NCBI RefSeq assembly: GCF_000417875.1
Contig: NW_006920869.1
Span: 675,759 to 739,758, forward strand
Origin: Pseudozyma flocculosa PF-1
Taxonomy: Eukaryota; Basidiomycota; Ustilaginomycetes; Ustilaginales; Ustilaginaceae
Direction: 5' to 3'
Length of the DNA: 64,000 nucleotides
Of this stretch, positions 20,659 to 31,796 are shown in pieces (the stretch's first letter is position 1; each line of letters starts with the position of its first letter). A program made the translations under genes and the position numbers. Under the pieces are notes generated by a model, which was given only the letters and a program-made list of their open reading frames with translations, was not told the origin of the DNA and searched no databases.

Positions 20659-21343
20659 CTACTCGATCTCGATTGTATCCCCCCACTTGACCTTTCCGCC
20701 CTTGGCCCTGACCATCTCCTCGACTGTTTTCGGCTCGTCGGCGGTTTCGGTGAACCAGGAAAGATTGTCGGCGATGAGATGCCTGACGGGGGACCAGGGG
20801 AAGCAAGGGCCGGAGGATGAGCAGCGGGTTAGCCTCGGTTGAGCTGCAGCAGCGGTGGAGGGGGAGGGGAGCCACGCGGCGGCAGAGCCACGGAGCCACT
20901 CACCTGTTTTTGCATCCCGGGCACTGGACAATCACGATACCATGGGTGTACGATCGCTTGGCAAACTCGTGCGTGGAGCGGTGGCCGCAGTCGTCGACGC
21001 TGCAGGTGAAGGTGATGGAGAGGCGCTGCTGAATCTGGCCGATTGGCGTCCGCTCGCCGGTGACGGGGATCTGGGGTGCGGATTCGCCCTGCGTCGCCGC
21101 CGCCGCCTCCTCGTCGAGCTCCGGGATGCGCTTTTCGAGTCGAGCTGGGCTGGAGTGGAAGGGTCTCGCCGCGATCGGTCCTCTTGCCACTGCTGTCCAG
21201 GATGCTGGGCCTGCCCATGGCGAGGGCGGGGCGGCGGGGCGGGCAGAGAAGCGAGCCGTGGGTCGTGCGACGGCCTGGGCGATGTTGCGGGAGAGTGAGC
21301 GAGCGAGAGCCCGTTGCGGGCCGGCTACGTTTGCGAAGACCAT
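20659..21343 (-). CDS. ZIM17: Mitochondrial DNL-type zinc finger protein (Zim17/Tim15/Hep1)
   Basis: Chaperone of mitochondrial Hsp70 that keeps it soluble for protein import and Fe-S assembly. The model is complement(20659..20782, 20904..21343), 187 aa, with one 121-nt GTGAGT...CAG intron. The first 60-70 residues are Arg/Ala/Ser-rich without acidic residues, as expected for a matrix-targeting presequence. The DNL zinc finger follows: CSVDDCGHRSTHEF, then QCPGCKNRHLIADNLSWF, with the intron splitting the Arg of NRHL. The first cysteine pair is spaced C-X4-C, wider than the C-X2-C of yeast and human proteins. It is convergent with zinc-cluster gene A and divergent from the complex I gene. Confidence 0.92.
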
Positions 21344-21736
21344 GCCGAGTGCGTGTGTGGTCTATGTAGGAGATGCTGGGTTCGGTCCGAGACCAGAGGC
21401 GGTGGCAAAGATGGTCGTTGAACGAGAAGCAAAAGAGGCAGCTAGGATGGCCCGCCTTCTCTGCCTCACAGCCAGCGAGAGGATGTGGAGGGCGAAACCG
21501 CAAAGAAGCTTCTTGAGTCGAAGGTGGCCGCTGCCCGCCCCGCCTTCCGAGCGGCTGCCTCGAGTCCAAGATTTTCGCACGAGAGAAGAGGCGATCCCGT
21601 CTGAGCGAGGCCAGCCTAGGCCGGAGCAGGGCAATCGCTAGGGCTCCGCCTACACCGGACGCACCATCACCTGCCATCTACCATCGCCTCGTCTCGACCC
21701 ACACACCTCTTTTTCGCGACAGCACTACCCACCGCC
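21344..21736. promoter_or_regulatory. Divergent promoter ZIM17 / complex I subunit
   Basis: A 393-bp spacer between two divergent nuclear genes for mitochondrial proteins. No TATA box is evident. A shared promoter would fit co-expression, which is inference. Confidence 0.5.
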
Positions 21737-22445
21737 ATGTTCCGTCAGGCAGCAGCATCGACATACAGGAGCGTCGCTCGCTCGAGCGCGCCCAAGACCG
21801 GCTCGTTCGTCCAGACCCGTCTGGCCTCGGGCGGATCCTCCTACAACCAGCCCACCGGTGAGTGCTCGACGGCCATCGAATGCATCCCCTTTCATAGCGA
21901 GCCGGAGCTGGATCTCACGCCTGAACGTCGCCTGCCTTTCGATCTACAGGTCACCTTTTCGCCGAGAAGGTCCGTACGCCCTGCCACGTCCCGGCCGAGC
22001 AACCTGCAATACAGCCACGGCTTTCGATCCAGGATCATGTCGCGCTGACGCTCCCTGCTCCGCCCCCGCCCTCCCATCTGCTCGTCCGCATACGACCGAC
22101 CCACAGCCCCTTTCCAAGGGCCAGAAGCGCGTCAAGGAGGACTGGGAGAACATGTGGTACATTGGCATGTTTGGAGGCCTTGTCTTTGCGGGCGTCGTCC
22201 TCATGTTCAAGCCGGATACGAGGTCAGCCATCCTGTGCCAGCGGCTTCCCCGTTCGGTCTTGTTGTCGCTTGCTGTACTGACGACCTTGTACTGCTCTCG
22301 CTGCGCATCCTTCCGGCTCTCTCGATGCGACTGAAACAGCGTCCAGCCGTGGGCCATGGCCGAGGCCAAGAAGAGGCTCGAGGCGTCCGGAGAGGTGTGG
22401 CAGTACAAGCCCTCGCCCAACTCTGGCCACCCCAACGGCGCCTGA
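21737..22445 (+). CDS. NADH:ubiquinone oxidoreductase ESSS/NDUFB11-type subunit
   Basis: Accessory membrane-arm subunit of respiratory complex I. The model is join(21737..21857, 21950..21969, 22107..22222, 22340..22445), 120 aa. It has an N-terminal presequence-like stretch (MFRQAAASTYRSVARSS), then KRVKEDWENMWYIGMFGG leading into a single membrane helix and VVLMFKPDTS, then a C-terminal AMAEAKKRLE helix. This is the ESSS pattern. Exon 2 is only 20 nt (HLFAEK), bounded by a normal acceptor and the less usual donor GTCCGT. The frame closes exactly over all four exons, which supports the model, but the micro-exon is the least certain part. Confidence 0.85.
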
Positions 22446-23312
22446 GCGTCCCTCCGAGGTAGCAGGAGCCGACCGACGGAAAGCGAAATGTTCCCCGACC
22501 CTGCGCGCAATGACCAAACTCGATACACTGCTGCGATCGTTGTACGGCAACTTCTGCCGGACTGGCCGTGGTCGGATTGACCAGACAGGGCTGCGACGAG
22601 GAGACCATGCCGCTGTTTGCTCGACGACTGTGCGAATCTTCCACGCTACCCTCGGGACGCATCAGACACAGATGAGCTCATCCTCGCACTGCCTTCGAAG
22701 CTGACTTGCAAGCCAAGCGGCCGGCCCTGGCCACGGGAGGCAGGGATTAGGACCTGGCCCCGATTGCACAGACGCAGCCCTCGTTTGCGATTCTTCGACG
22801 TCGGCTTTAGGCCCATGGTCGGTCTGGTCGAAGTGGACATCCGGCTGATTCGATAGAGGCCGCGGAAGAGGGCCGCGTGCAGTCAGACGGGCTTGGCCAG
22901 AGGGAGCCAAGCAGCGGTTCTCGGCGACCAACCCCTTCATCCGCCCATGAGAATGGGTCCAGGAACGAAGCTATCTTCCCAAAGGCCTTGCTTGAACCGA
23001 TCAAGCTACAAAGGCGATGAACCACGCCTGCTACGCCTGCTGAGGCCGAAGCGTCCATGCATCTTGTGCGGCAGCCTCGATGCAGGGCGGGTGGCAGATG
23101 GGGAGCTGGTTGGGTGGAGCGAAAAGCCGGAACCGAGGCGGTGTGGCTGAGCCGCGGGCGTGGACCCTGCGTTGCCTCCTCTCGTTCCGCACCTTCCCAA
23201 CCTTCGACCAGCATCGCCATACCTTCTTACCCCTCACGCTTGGCCGTAGCCGTCGTCTCGATTGCCTTATCCTTTCACCTCTCGTACCAGCTCTTCAGTT
23301 GAATCCGACACG
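22446..23312. other. Gene-free spacer
   Basis: An 867-bp spacer between the complex I gene and NAS2. Short open frames on both strands look like chance. I see no gene, repeat or clear core promoter element. Confidence 0.45.
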
Positions 23313-24219
23313 ATGGCTCTGACGCCCGGACAGGTCGACATTCACCCCGACTCCAAGCATGCCGAGGTCGACGTGACCCCTTACCTCTCGGCGCCCCTGC
23401 CGACTGAACCCGCAGCGGCTCGCGCGGAAGCGCTGAAGCTCATCGACCTTTCCAAGGAAGTCGACGACGAGCTGCAGCACCACCAGGCCACGCTGGCGTC
23501 CAACGGCGTCGGCCAGAGCTCCTCGCTCCTCGACGCCGAAGGGTTCCCATTGGCCGACAAGGACCTCGTCTCGATCCGCACCGCTCGTCACCGCATCGCC
23601 GTGCTGCACAACGACAACAAGGCTGTCAGGCAGAGGATCGAGAAGCTGCTCCAGCATGCCATCAACGGCGATCCTGCCGCGGCTCACGCTACCGCCACCG
23701 CTGCCGGCACCGCCACGCACCATGAGGCGCACAGAGAGCCGGCGCGGGAGCCCTTTGCACGAGTCGACTCGGTCTCGCCCGGAAGCCCCGCCGAGGCAGC
23801 CGTGAGTACAGCTGTGAAAGTCGCAGCATCGTATCGGCTCCTCATGCTGATCGTACACCCTGCTTCCGCTCTACTCGGCACATCGCAGGGCCTGCACGCC
23901 GGCGACCTCGTGCTGCGCTTTTCGACCATCGACAAGCCCAACAGCGACGGTCTGAGGGCCCTCGCGAGGCCCGGCGTGGTCAGAGACGGGGAAGCGATCC
24001 AGGTCGTCGTGCAGAGGACCATCACGGCCCCCTCGCATCGTCCCGAGAACATCACCCTACGACTCGTCCCTTCGAGCGCGTGGGGAGGCAGGGGCCTGCT
24101 CGGGTGAGTGGCCTCGTTGTGCCGTCCGAGGGCCAGAGCAACAACCTGCCGCTCTGCTTCCATACTGATGCGGCATGTTTCCTTCCCTCTGCTGCAGCTG
24201 CCACATCGTCCCGCTTTAA
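23313..24219 (+). CDS. NAS2: 26S proteasome assembly chaperone Nas2/PSMD9-like (PDZ)
   Basis: Chaperone that binds the Rpt5 tail during assembly of the proteasome base. The model is join(23313..23801, 23889..24103, 24198..24219), 241 aa. The N-terminal helical part is followed by a linker with an Ala/His-rich stretch, then the PDZ-like domain (SVSPGSPAEAAGLHAGDLVLRF) and the conserved C-terminus GRGLLGCHIVPL. The last exon is 22 nt and completes GCHIVPL with a TAA. Without it the frame would end early at GLLG, so the ending strongly supports the splice. The first intron is 87 nt, a multiple of three and free of stops, so its retention would insert 29 residues within the PDZ domain. RPT1 also lies in this window, about 20 kb away, without obvious linkage. 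Confidence 0.9.
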
Positions 24220-24451
24220 TGGAAGGCTCGGGTGCAGGAGCAAGGCAGCAACAAGGCAAGCATCATCTACTGGCCCGGCCCAACCCGACCCGACTCACCG
24301 ACACGGCTCTTCCCAGCGGACACGGGCAATCGCACCACACCGCACCGCATCGCAGCACACGCTCACGCATCTGTATTTGTACTCTTCTGCCGCCACTCGG
24401 CGCAAAAAGCAGCGGCCATCCGCACTCGACCAAGCCGCCGCGGCTGCCGAT

Positions 24452-26477
24452 CTACACCTGCGCGACCGCCTGTCCATCAGCGCGAAGGTCGCTTCCCGCG
24501 GCCCAGACGAGCTTGCCGTCGGGGTTGATGACCTTCTGGATCATCTGGCCCCTTCCAAACTGGAAGCGGCTCCAACCGTCGACGAGGTTGACGTTGTGGC
24601 CCATGGCGCGCAGCTCCTCGACCACCTTGGGGTCAATGCCCAGCTCGAGGGAAACGTCCGACTGCTTGCCCTCGGGACCCTGCATGCCCGGTCCGATGCA
24701 GAAGCGTGGTGCGTCGAGCGCATCCTGCACGCTGAAGCCGTGGTGCAGCATGCTCAGCAGCACCTGGACGTGGCCCTGTGGCTGCATGAAGCCGCCCTGG
24801 TGGTTCCAGCAGAGGGGTGGCAAAGACAGGCGAAGAAGCGTTTAACGGGAGAGTGTTCCTTCGCAGCGATCCCAGGAGCGACGGGGACAGGCGTGGCGAG
24901 ACTCACCATGACACCGTAGCTCAAGAACAGCTCGTCGCCGCGCAGCGCCATGGCCGGGATGATGGTGTGGTACGGCCGCTTGCCTGGCGCCACGCAGTTC
25001 GGGTGGCCCTCCTCGAGAACGAAGCCGGCGCCACGGTTCTGAAGCGTGAAGCCGCAACCCTTGGGCACTGCCGCGGTGCCGAAGCCGGCGTCTGGGGGAG
25101 GGGAGAAGAGTAACGGACAATTGGCGCGACGCTTAGCCGGTCAGCGACCTCACGGCAGGACGGTCTCATGACCCTAGGACCTTCCCTCTCAGTCGGGGGA
25201 CCGCACCGCCTCGTGCACTCACAGTTCGAGTTGATAAACGAGCAGGCGTTGCCCTCGCCGTCGGTGACGCTAAAGTAGACGGTGTCGCAGGTGTTGGCCG
25301 GGCTGCCGTTGACGAGGTCGACGGCGGCCTTTTTGGGGTCAAAGAGCTTTGCGCGCTCGCGGAGGTAGTCCTTGGAAAGGAGGGCGTCGACGACATCGCG
25401 CGAGTGGTCCGGGTCGGCGACAAAGTAGCGCGTGTCGACAAAGGCGATGCGCAGGGCCTCGATGAGGGCGTGGAGGTACTCTGCGCTGTTGTGCGGGATC
25501 CGGGCGAGGTCACCCACCTTGCCCTCGTCCTGCAGCTCGTCGAGGATTCCCAGGGCCAGCAGCGCCGTGAGGCCCTGGCCGTTGGGAGGGCACTCGTAGA
25601 CGGTGACGCCCTCCTTGCCCTCGAGGTCGCCCGCCTCGGCGGGGTGGTTGTAGGTGTACGAGATGGGCGTCACCTCTTCGGTGCCGCGCTCGAAGTGGGC
25701 CTCGAGGTCTCCGAGCTCCATCAGGCCGCCCTGCGACTTGATGAGCGAGACAATCTCCTCGGCGATGCGTCCCTTATAGAAGCCCTCCTTGCCCTTGGTG
25801 GCCAGCTCGCGGAAGGTGCGGGCGAGGTTGGGCATGCGCATAATCTCTCCGGCCTTGGGCGCCTTGCCCTTGAGCAGCATCTCTTCGGCGTTGGGAGAGG
25901 CGGCCTTGATGAGCTTCTCGGACCGGCCCCAGAGGTAAGCGGTGCTCTCGTGGATCGGGTGGCCATTCTCGGCGAGGCGGATGGCGGGCGCGAGGACGTC
26001 GGAGAGCGAGACTTTGCCGCTGCCGAGCTTTTCAACGGTGTCGACCCACGCGCTGGCGGCGCCGGGTACGGTGACGGAATGCAGGCTGTTTCCGGGGATC
26101 TCCTTGCCGCTGATGCCTGCCTCGCGGAGTCTGTCGAGGGTCATGGCTTTCGGTGCGCGTCCGGAACCGTTGAAGGCGCGGACCTTTTTGGCCTTGGCGT
26201 CGTAGAAGAGGCAGAAGGCGTCGCCTCCGATGCCCGTGTTGCATGGCTCGGTGACGTTGAGCGCGGCGGCGACTGCGACCGCTGCGTCGGCGGCGTTTCC
26301 ACCCTGGTTTAGAACCTCGATGCCCGCGGACGCGGCGAGGGGCTGCGAGCAGGCGACCATGCCCTTTGTGCCCATGACGGTGGAGCGGCGGGAGCTGAAG
26401 CGCATGAACTCGGGGTTGTGGGCCGGATCCGTGACGCTCCAGTCGAAGCGAGAGCGGGACGAGGTGGTAGACGACAT
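24452..26477 (-). CDS. Gamma-glutamyltransferase-family protein
   Basis: N-terminal-nucleophile hydrolase that cleaves gamma-glutamyl bonds of glutathione and related compounds. The model is complement(24452..24796, 24907..25091, 25223..26477), 594 aa, with introns of 110 and 131 nt. Family motifs: [20 protein letters not shown], the autocleavage site before T399 ([19 protein letters not shown]), NYAGFG across the first intron, [13 protein letters not shown], and [11 protein letters not shown] starting exon 3. It is closest in style to the YwrD-like cytosolic group. The start at 26477 is preferred because a TATAAAA lies at 26577-26583, about 100 nt upstream. An in-frame ATG at 26774 would add 99 residues containing a hydrophobic segment. 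Confidence 0.9.
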
Positions 26478-27495
26478 GATGACGGTGGGCAAAGGGCGGT
26501 GGAGATGCAGGGAGGGGCGGAGCCGAGCGATGGGTATAGACGAGAGAGGCGTCTCCCGGAGCAGGAGTGGTCGAGGTTTTATAGAGAAGACGGCGATGGT
26601 GGTAATGGCGACGAAGATGGTGGTGGCAGCGAGACTGAAGAACGAGAGGTAGAGAGAGAGGGAGCGACCGAGGCGAGAGGTCGATCTTCTTTCAGATCGC
26701 GTGTCTGTGCGAGCGGGCGAGCGAGCGAGCAGAGGGGCGGATTGCGGGGGAAGGCAGCGGCGTGGGGACGGCATCGGCGACTGGCTCGGCCCGCAGCTCG
26801 GCCAATTCCTCTTCGCTTGGTGCAGCCGCTGCGTCTTTTCCGCTCAGACCTTTGCCCGCCCAACGCCGCCAGGGCCACGCACGGAGCACGAGCAGCCGTC
26901 AGCCCTCTAGCTCCTCCACCCGCACCGCCTGGCCTTGCCTACTCTTCACCTCTTCGGGTCGACCGGCGGGCTGAACACCAGCATCGGGTCGCTTCCGATG
27001 CACGACATCTCCTGTCGGATCACCCGCTCATGGTAGAGGGGCAAGGGTAGCTTACGAGCGGATCGAGCCCGAATAACGCGGCACCGTCGACGACCAAGGG
27101 GCCGGCGACGTGGCCCCAGGGCTTGCGAGACAAGGAGGTCGTGGGCCTCTTGCTCGCGACTGCGAGCCGATGCTTCGGAGCAAGGCCCTCCGCACTTGAT
27201 CACCTACTTCGCCTCGAGCCCCCCTTCGGATGGCGTCGGCCATGAAGCCGTCCATCTCGACGTGCCACGGATGGCTGTCTCGGAGACTCCGAGTCACGAC
27301 ACCGCTCTGTGATCGCTTCCATCGGATCACCCGAGCATCGATATCGCAGTCCGCCATCGAGGGGGCTTACGCGTCCTTCATCGAGCCAACCCTAAGTAGT
27401 TAAACAAAAGTCACTTCAGTCCCGACGACCACGTTCCTTGCTGCGCGCACCATCGACCTTCCACGAAGTCCGCACTCAAAGGCGAAGGTAGTCAG
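26478..27495. promoter_or_regulatory. Divergent spacer gamma-glutamyltransferase / TAP-like hydrolase
   Basis: A 1.02-kb spacer between divergent starts. It carries a good TATA box for the left gene only. No additional gene is supported. Confidence 0.5.
26577..26583 (-). promoter_or_regulatory. TATA box of the gamma-glutamyltransferase gene
   Basis: TATAAAA on the minus strand, 100-106 nt upstream of the chosen start codon at 26477. It lies inside the longer open frame that begins at 26774, which argues for the shorter protein. Confidence 0.6.
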
Positions 27496-29538
27496 ATGCC
27501 TCCCACCATGGATCACGAAAAGCGCCGCCAACAGGCAGGCTACGATGCCATCGACCTGCCGCCGCCCGGTACCCATGCCGCGCCTCGCTCCGGAGCAAAG
27601 GCCAGCTGGCGCTTCCTCGTCGCTGCACTGCTCTGCTTCACCTTGCTCACATGGCAGTCGGACAGGGTATGCAAGCACGACGGCAATCACCACAGCCACC
27701 ACGGAGGCGCACTCAAGCCAGAAGACCAGACCGACTTTGTGAGTGGGCCGCATCGCCGTGCCCAAGCGTCGCTGCGGTGGTAACTCGATGTGCAAGCACG
27801 CTGACCCCGACGATCTTGTTGGCTCGCTTGCCTCTCCCCCGATCAGACCAAGAGCGCTCGCGGTGAGATCGACTGGTACGACTGCGGCGACAAGGACAAG
27901 TTCCCGCATCCCTTCCAGTGCGGCCGCCTGAAGACGCCGCTCGACTACACCAACCCCTCCGACGAGCGCAACGCCTCAATCGCCGTCGTCTTCTGGCCGG
28001 CCGGTGCCGGGAAGACACCCAAGCACGATATCCTGGGGTCCATCCTCACCAACCCGGGTGGTCCGGGCGGTTCGGGCGTCGACTTCCTCACGCGCAAGCC
28101 AAAGGGCAAGCGCACCTCCCTCGGCGACCTATACGACCGCGTCATGCGCCGCCGCTACAACATCGTCTCGTTTGACCCGCGCGGCATCGAAAGGAGTTAC
28201 CCGACCGTCGACTGCTACAACAGCACGCGCAACAGTCACCTCTCCCAGCTCCAGATGTCAACGCTTGGCGTCGCGGGAGCTCGGCCCAACTCGCTCGAGT
28301 CCGAGTACGGCGCCCAGATCTCTCGCGGCGAGTTTGGCTACAAGCTCTGCGCCAGCGACCCGGTCCGCAAGGAGCTGCTGCGACACGTCAGCACGGCCGC
28401 CGTCTCGCGCGACATGCAGCTCCTCCACCGCGCCCTGGGCGACGACAAGATCAACTACTGGGGCTTCAGCTACGGGACCGTCCTCGGCTCGACGTACGCC
28501 GACATGTTCCCCGACGACGTCAATCGCCTCATCATTGACGGCGTCGTCGACGTGCCCAACTACTACGCCGGCCTCTGGTCCGACGCCTTTGTCGACATCG
28601 ACGCCGAGTTCGACGCCTTCTTCGACGAGTGCGCGCGCGCCGGCGCCGAGGCGTGCAAGCTGGCCAGCCACGGCGGCGATGGCAAGCAGCTGCGCCAAAA
28701 GTACCTGGCCAAGCTTGACGAGCTCAAGCTGCACCCGATGCCTGCCTTTGACGCCAAGCACCCGCAGCTGCTCACCTACAGCCAGGTGTTTAGCGCCATG
28801 TTCCACTCGCTCTACGTGCCCGCCCGCTGGCCCGAGCTGACGTCGCTCCTCGATCAGATCCTGCGCGGCAACCCGAGCCCCTTTGTCGACGTTTACGGCG
28901 ACCAGCCCTACAACGCCTCGAGCGCTCCCCGGACACCGTGGGCGCAGGACGCCATCGCGGCGGGCGACGTCGTCCATCCGCCGGCCAACCACACCTGGTC
29001 GATCGACGAGTACGCAGAGTGGCTGCGCTCGACCCTCTCCGACTCGAGCGAGATGTTTGCGCCCATGTTTGGCCAGATCGCCCTCTCGGGCCTCGTGACG
29101 TGGAAGACACGCTCCGTCGACCGCCACTTTGGCAACTTTACCAGCACCACGTCGTTCCCGTTGCTCATGCTCGGCAACGACTTTGACCCCGTCACGCCCG
29201 GCCGCAACGCCGACCTGATGGCGTCCAAGTTTCCGCGCGCCGTCGCCGTCCATCGCAGCGGCTACGGCCACTGCTCCCTCTCGATGCCCTCGCGCTGCAT
29301 CGACAAGGTCGTGCGCGACTACTTTGTCCACGGCATCGTGCCGGAAAAGGGGACGAGGTGCGAGACCGACCAGGACAAGCCCATCTTCCCGCTGCCCGGC
29401 AAGGAGCGCGAGGTGCGGGCCAAGTCGAGCAGGCCCGAAGACGAGGACGAAGAGGAAGAAGCGCTCAAAGCACTGCAGGACATCGGTGCCGCCGTGGCCG
29501 AGGTCAACATGCGCCATGGCCGCGTTGCCGGCCGTTGA
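27496..29538 (+). CDS. TAP-like alpha/beta-hydrolase (peptidase S33 type)
   Basis: Probable secreted or membrane-anchored aminopeptidase-like hydrolase of the tripeptidyl aminopeptidase family. The model is join(27496..27738, 27847..29538), 644 aa, with one 108-nt GTGAGT...CAG intron. Residues about 36-49 (ASWRFLVAALLCFTLLTW region) are a signal anchor following a polar N-terminus. The fold has the oxyanion segment TNPGGPGGSGVDF, SFDPRGIERS, the nucleophile elbow WGFSYGT with S289, and the C-terminal TAP-like domain with GNDFDPVTPG (Asp) and GYGHCS (His), so the triad is complete. Several NXS/T sites (NASIA, NSTRN, NHTW, NFTS) fit passage through the secretory pathway. An acidic Glu/Asp run near the C-terminus is unusual. 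Substrate unknown. Confidence 0.88.
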
Positions 29539-29639
29539 TGTGCATCTGCGGCTTCCGATCGTGTGCGTGTTTCCCTCGTTTGTTTCAGCATGTCTTCTAC
29601 CCGCGTCGTATCTCGTACGTTCTATCGCTCGTTGGCCCA

Positions 29640-31402
29640 TCACGGAAGGGCGGGGAGGATTTTGGCCTCGCACTCCCCGAAACCGATGCAGAACCCATCG
29701 CCTTCAACCTTGGCCGTCATGCGGACCGAGTCGCCGTCCTCGAGGAAGGTGCGTTCGACGCTGTTTGCGTCGATCCAGGAAGAGGCGTCCTTGCCGTCCA
29801 CGAGGACCTCGCCCTGACTGCCGACCTTGACGGCGGGCGTGGCGGTAAAGAGGCGGAACGACCTTTTGCCGCCCTCGGATTTCTCGAGGAGCGAACCGTA
29901 GCCCTCTGTCCCCGGCGCCGAGAGTGTACCGGTTCCGAGCACGTCTCCCGGCCGCATGGTGCAGCCGGTGGTGGTGTGGTGCGCCAACATCTGGGCCGGA
30001 GTGAAGTAGGTGTGCTTGACTGAGCTCTTGGCGACGGTGGTATACACCTCTCCGCTGGCCTGGGCGGGTCGGATCTCGACCTTGAGCGGCACATCAAAGT
30101 TATACCCGTCGACGTCCTCGAGGTAGGACAGCAGGGCGGGTTGGTGGTCGTACTGCGGCGCCTTGAACGGTTCCAGCGCCAGCAGGGGGACGATCCAGGG
30201 CGAGACGGTGGTGCAGAAGTTCTTGGAGAGAAAGGGGCCGAGCGGCACATACTCCCACGCCTGGATGTCGCGCGCAGACCAGTCGTTGAGCAGGAAACAC
30301 CCGAAGAGATGTTTCCGCGCCTCGGAGGAGGACAGGCGTTGGCCCGGCTTCGTGGCGCTGCCACCGTAGACCTGACAAGGGGGGGGGGNGGGGGGGGGGC
30401 GGGGCACGACGAGACGGCGGGCCGGTAGGTACTACGTAAGGTAGGACGGAACGAAACGAAGGACGTCCGTGGACGGNNNNNNNNNNNNNNNNNNNNGGAC
30501 GGTACGGACGGACGGACGACGACGACGACGACGNGCGCGCGNGCGNGNGNGNGCGNGCGCGCGNGCGNGGCGNGNGNNGNGNGNGGGGGGGGGGCGGGCA
30601 CAGCAGCGGCGTGATCAGTAGCGAGAACAGAGCCTGAGGCCAGGAACACGGCTTGCGCAACTCACAAAGCCCATCTCGAGCTCATAGTCGAGCTTCTTGC
30701 ACGGCGCAAAGACGGGCTCCTCGGCTTGCGGCGGCAGGATCTGACCGCAGGGTCGGTGGAAGGGCGTCCCGGAGACTACGATCGAGCTGTCGAGGGCCGG
30801 GCACGGGCGAGCAGTTGGGAAGTCGAACGACCTTGTTAGCCGGCATGCGATCTACAGGCCAGCACAGGACCCCGTCTCGTCTGGACTTACGAAGCCCTGC
30901 CATGGTAACCGACGGGCAGCCATCTCCAGTTCTTCTGCAAGGCGTTCTCCTTTCCGCGGAAGAGGACGCCGCAGTTGGTGGCATGTTCGATGGACGAATA
31001 GAAGTCGGTGTAATCTCCGATTTCGATGGGCAGGTGAAGCTGTACAGAAGGTGCGAGGCGTGCTGCGAACAGCTGTTCCTTTTCCTCGGCAGAGGCCTTT
31101 GAGAGGGGCGACGAGGAAGAGAGGAGCGACTGGAGGAACGCGCGGAACTTGGCCCACACGCCCGGCTCGAGGGCGATCAGGGCGTTTAGCGTGGGCTGCT
31201 GCAGGATTGTCGGATCGTCGATGCCCGTATCCTTGAACCAGGTAGATTTCGAGAGCGCACATAGGTCCAGGATCAGGTCGCCGATGGCCACCCCCGCGCG
31301 CCGGTTCGGGTTCGAGGCGTTGGAGAAGATGCCGTAGGGCAGGTTCTCGAGCGAGAACGGATGGCTCGCATCGTAGGTGACGAACGATGTCAACGCGGGC
31401 AT
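29640..31402 (-). CDS. Fumarylacetoacetase
   Basis: Last enzyme of tyrosine/phenylalanine breakdown: fumarylacetoacetate + water to fumarate and acetoacetate, cytosolic. The model is complement(29640..30371, 30666..30786, 30891..31402), 454 aa. The N-terminal FAA domain (ENLPYGIFSNASNPNRRAGV) is followed by DFYSSIEHATNCGVLFRG, LPVGYHGRAS, KKLDYELEMGF, LLNDWSARDIQAWEYVPLGP and TMRPGDVLGTGTLS, all conserved active-site or metal-binding regions. The second intron (30372-30665) contains an assembly gap and low-complexity sequence, but both its splice sites are intact (GTGAGT and TTGTCAG) and the frame continues, so the protein is complete. No other tyrosine-degradation gene is beside it. Confidence 0.93.
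30372..30665. other. Intron with low-complexity sequence and assembly gap
   Basis: The second intron of the fumarylacetoacetase gene holds G-runs near 30380-30400, GGAC/GAC triplet repeats, 20 consecutive N at about 30477-30496 and many isolated N within a GC-alternating stretch at about 30533-30585. The isolated N suggest unresolved base calls in simple sequence. The true length is uncertain. Confidence 0.85.
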
Positions 31403-31796
31403 CCTTGTACTGAGTGGCTACGGTGAGCTGGCAAAAGTAGGGAGGTGTGGTGGAAGACGATGGAGGGAAGGTTCAAGGTCGAGTGTAGGCAAGGAGGGCC
31501 ATGGGCAAGGCGTCGAGGCGCGGTGATTTTGCCGGCCCCACCTCGCGGCTTTCGGGGCTGAGCCGCTGGACCCCCGACGTTGTTTTGCCGTCCTCTCCCC
31601 GCCGAGTAGCCGCCAATTGCCGACGCACAGACCAGCCAGGCGCGCCTACGTTTGCTCGGCCACCGCCGCCGTTCACCTAGCTACCTCCGACTTCATTCAT
31701 CGCCAGACCACGAGGAAGCAATGCATCGCTAGCTGACAGGACGTTCTCGGTCGATGCTACAGTGGTGGTGGTACAAGATCTCTGCTGTCGAGCGAC
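31403..31796. other. Spacer: fumarylacetoacetase promoter
   Basis: A 394-bp spacer between two minus-strand genes, holding the promoter of fumarylacetoacetase and the 3' flank of the alpha-glucosidase. No distinct element seen. Confidence 0.4.

Noticed and set aside
28258..29673. 471-residue minus-strand frame opposite the TAP-like hydrolase
   Set aside because: The sense strand encodes a complete catalytic triad; the antisense translation is compositionally biased and has no domain.
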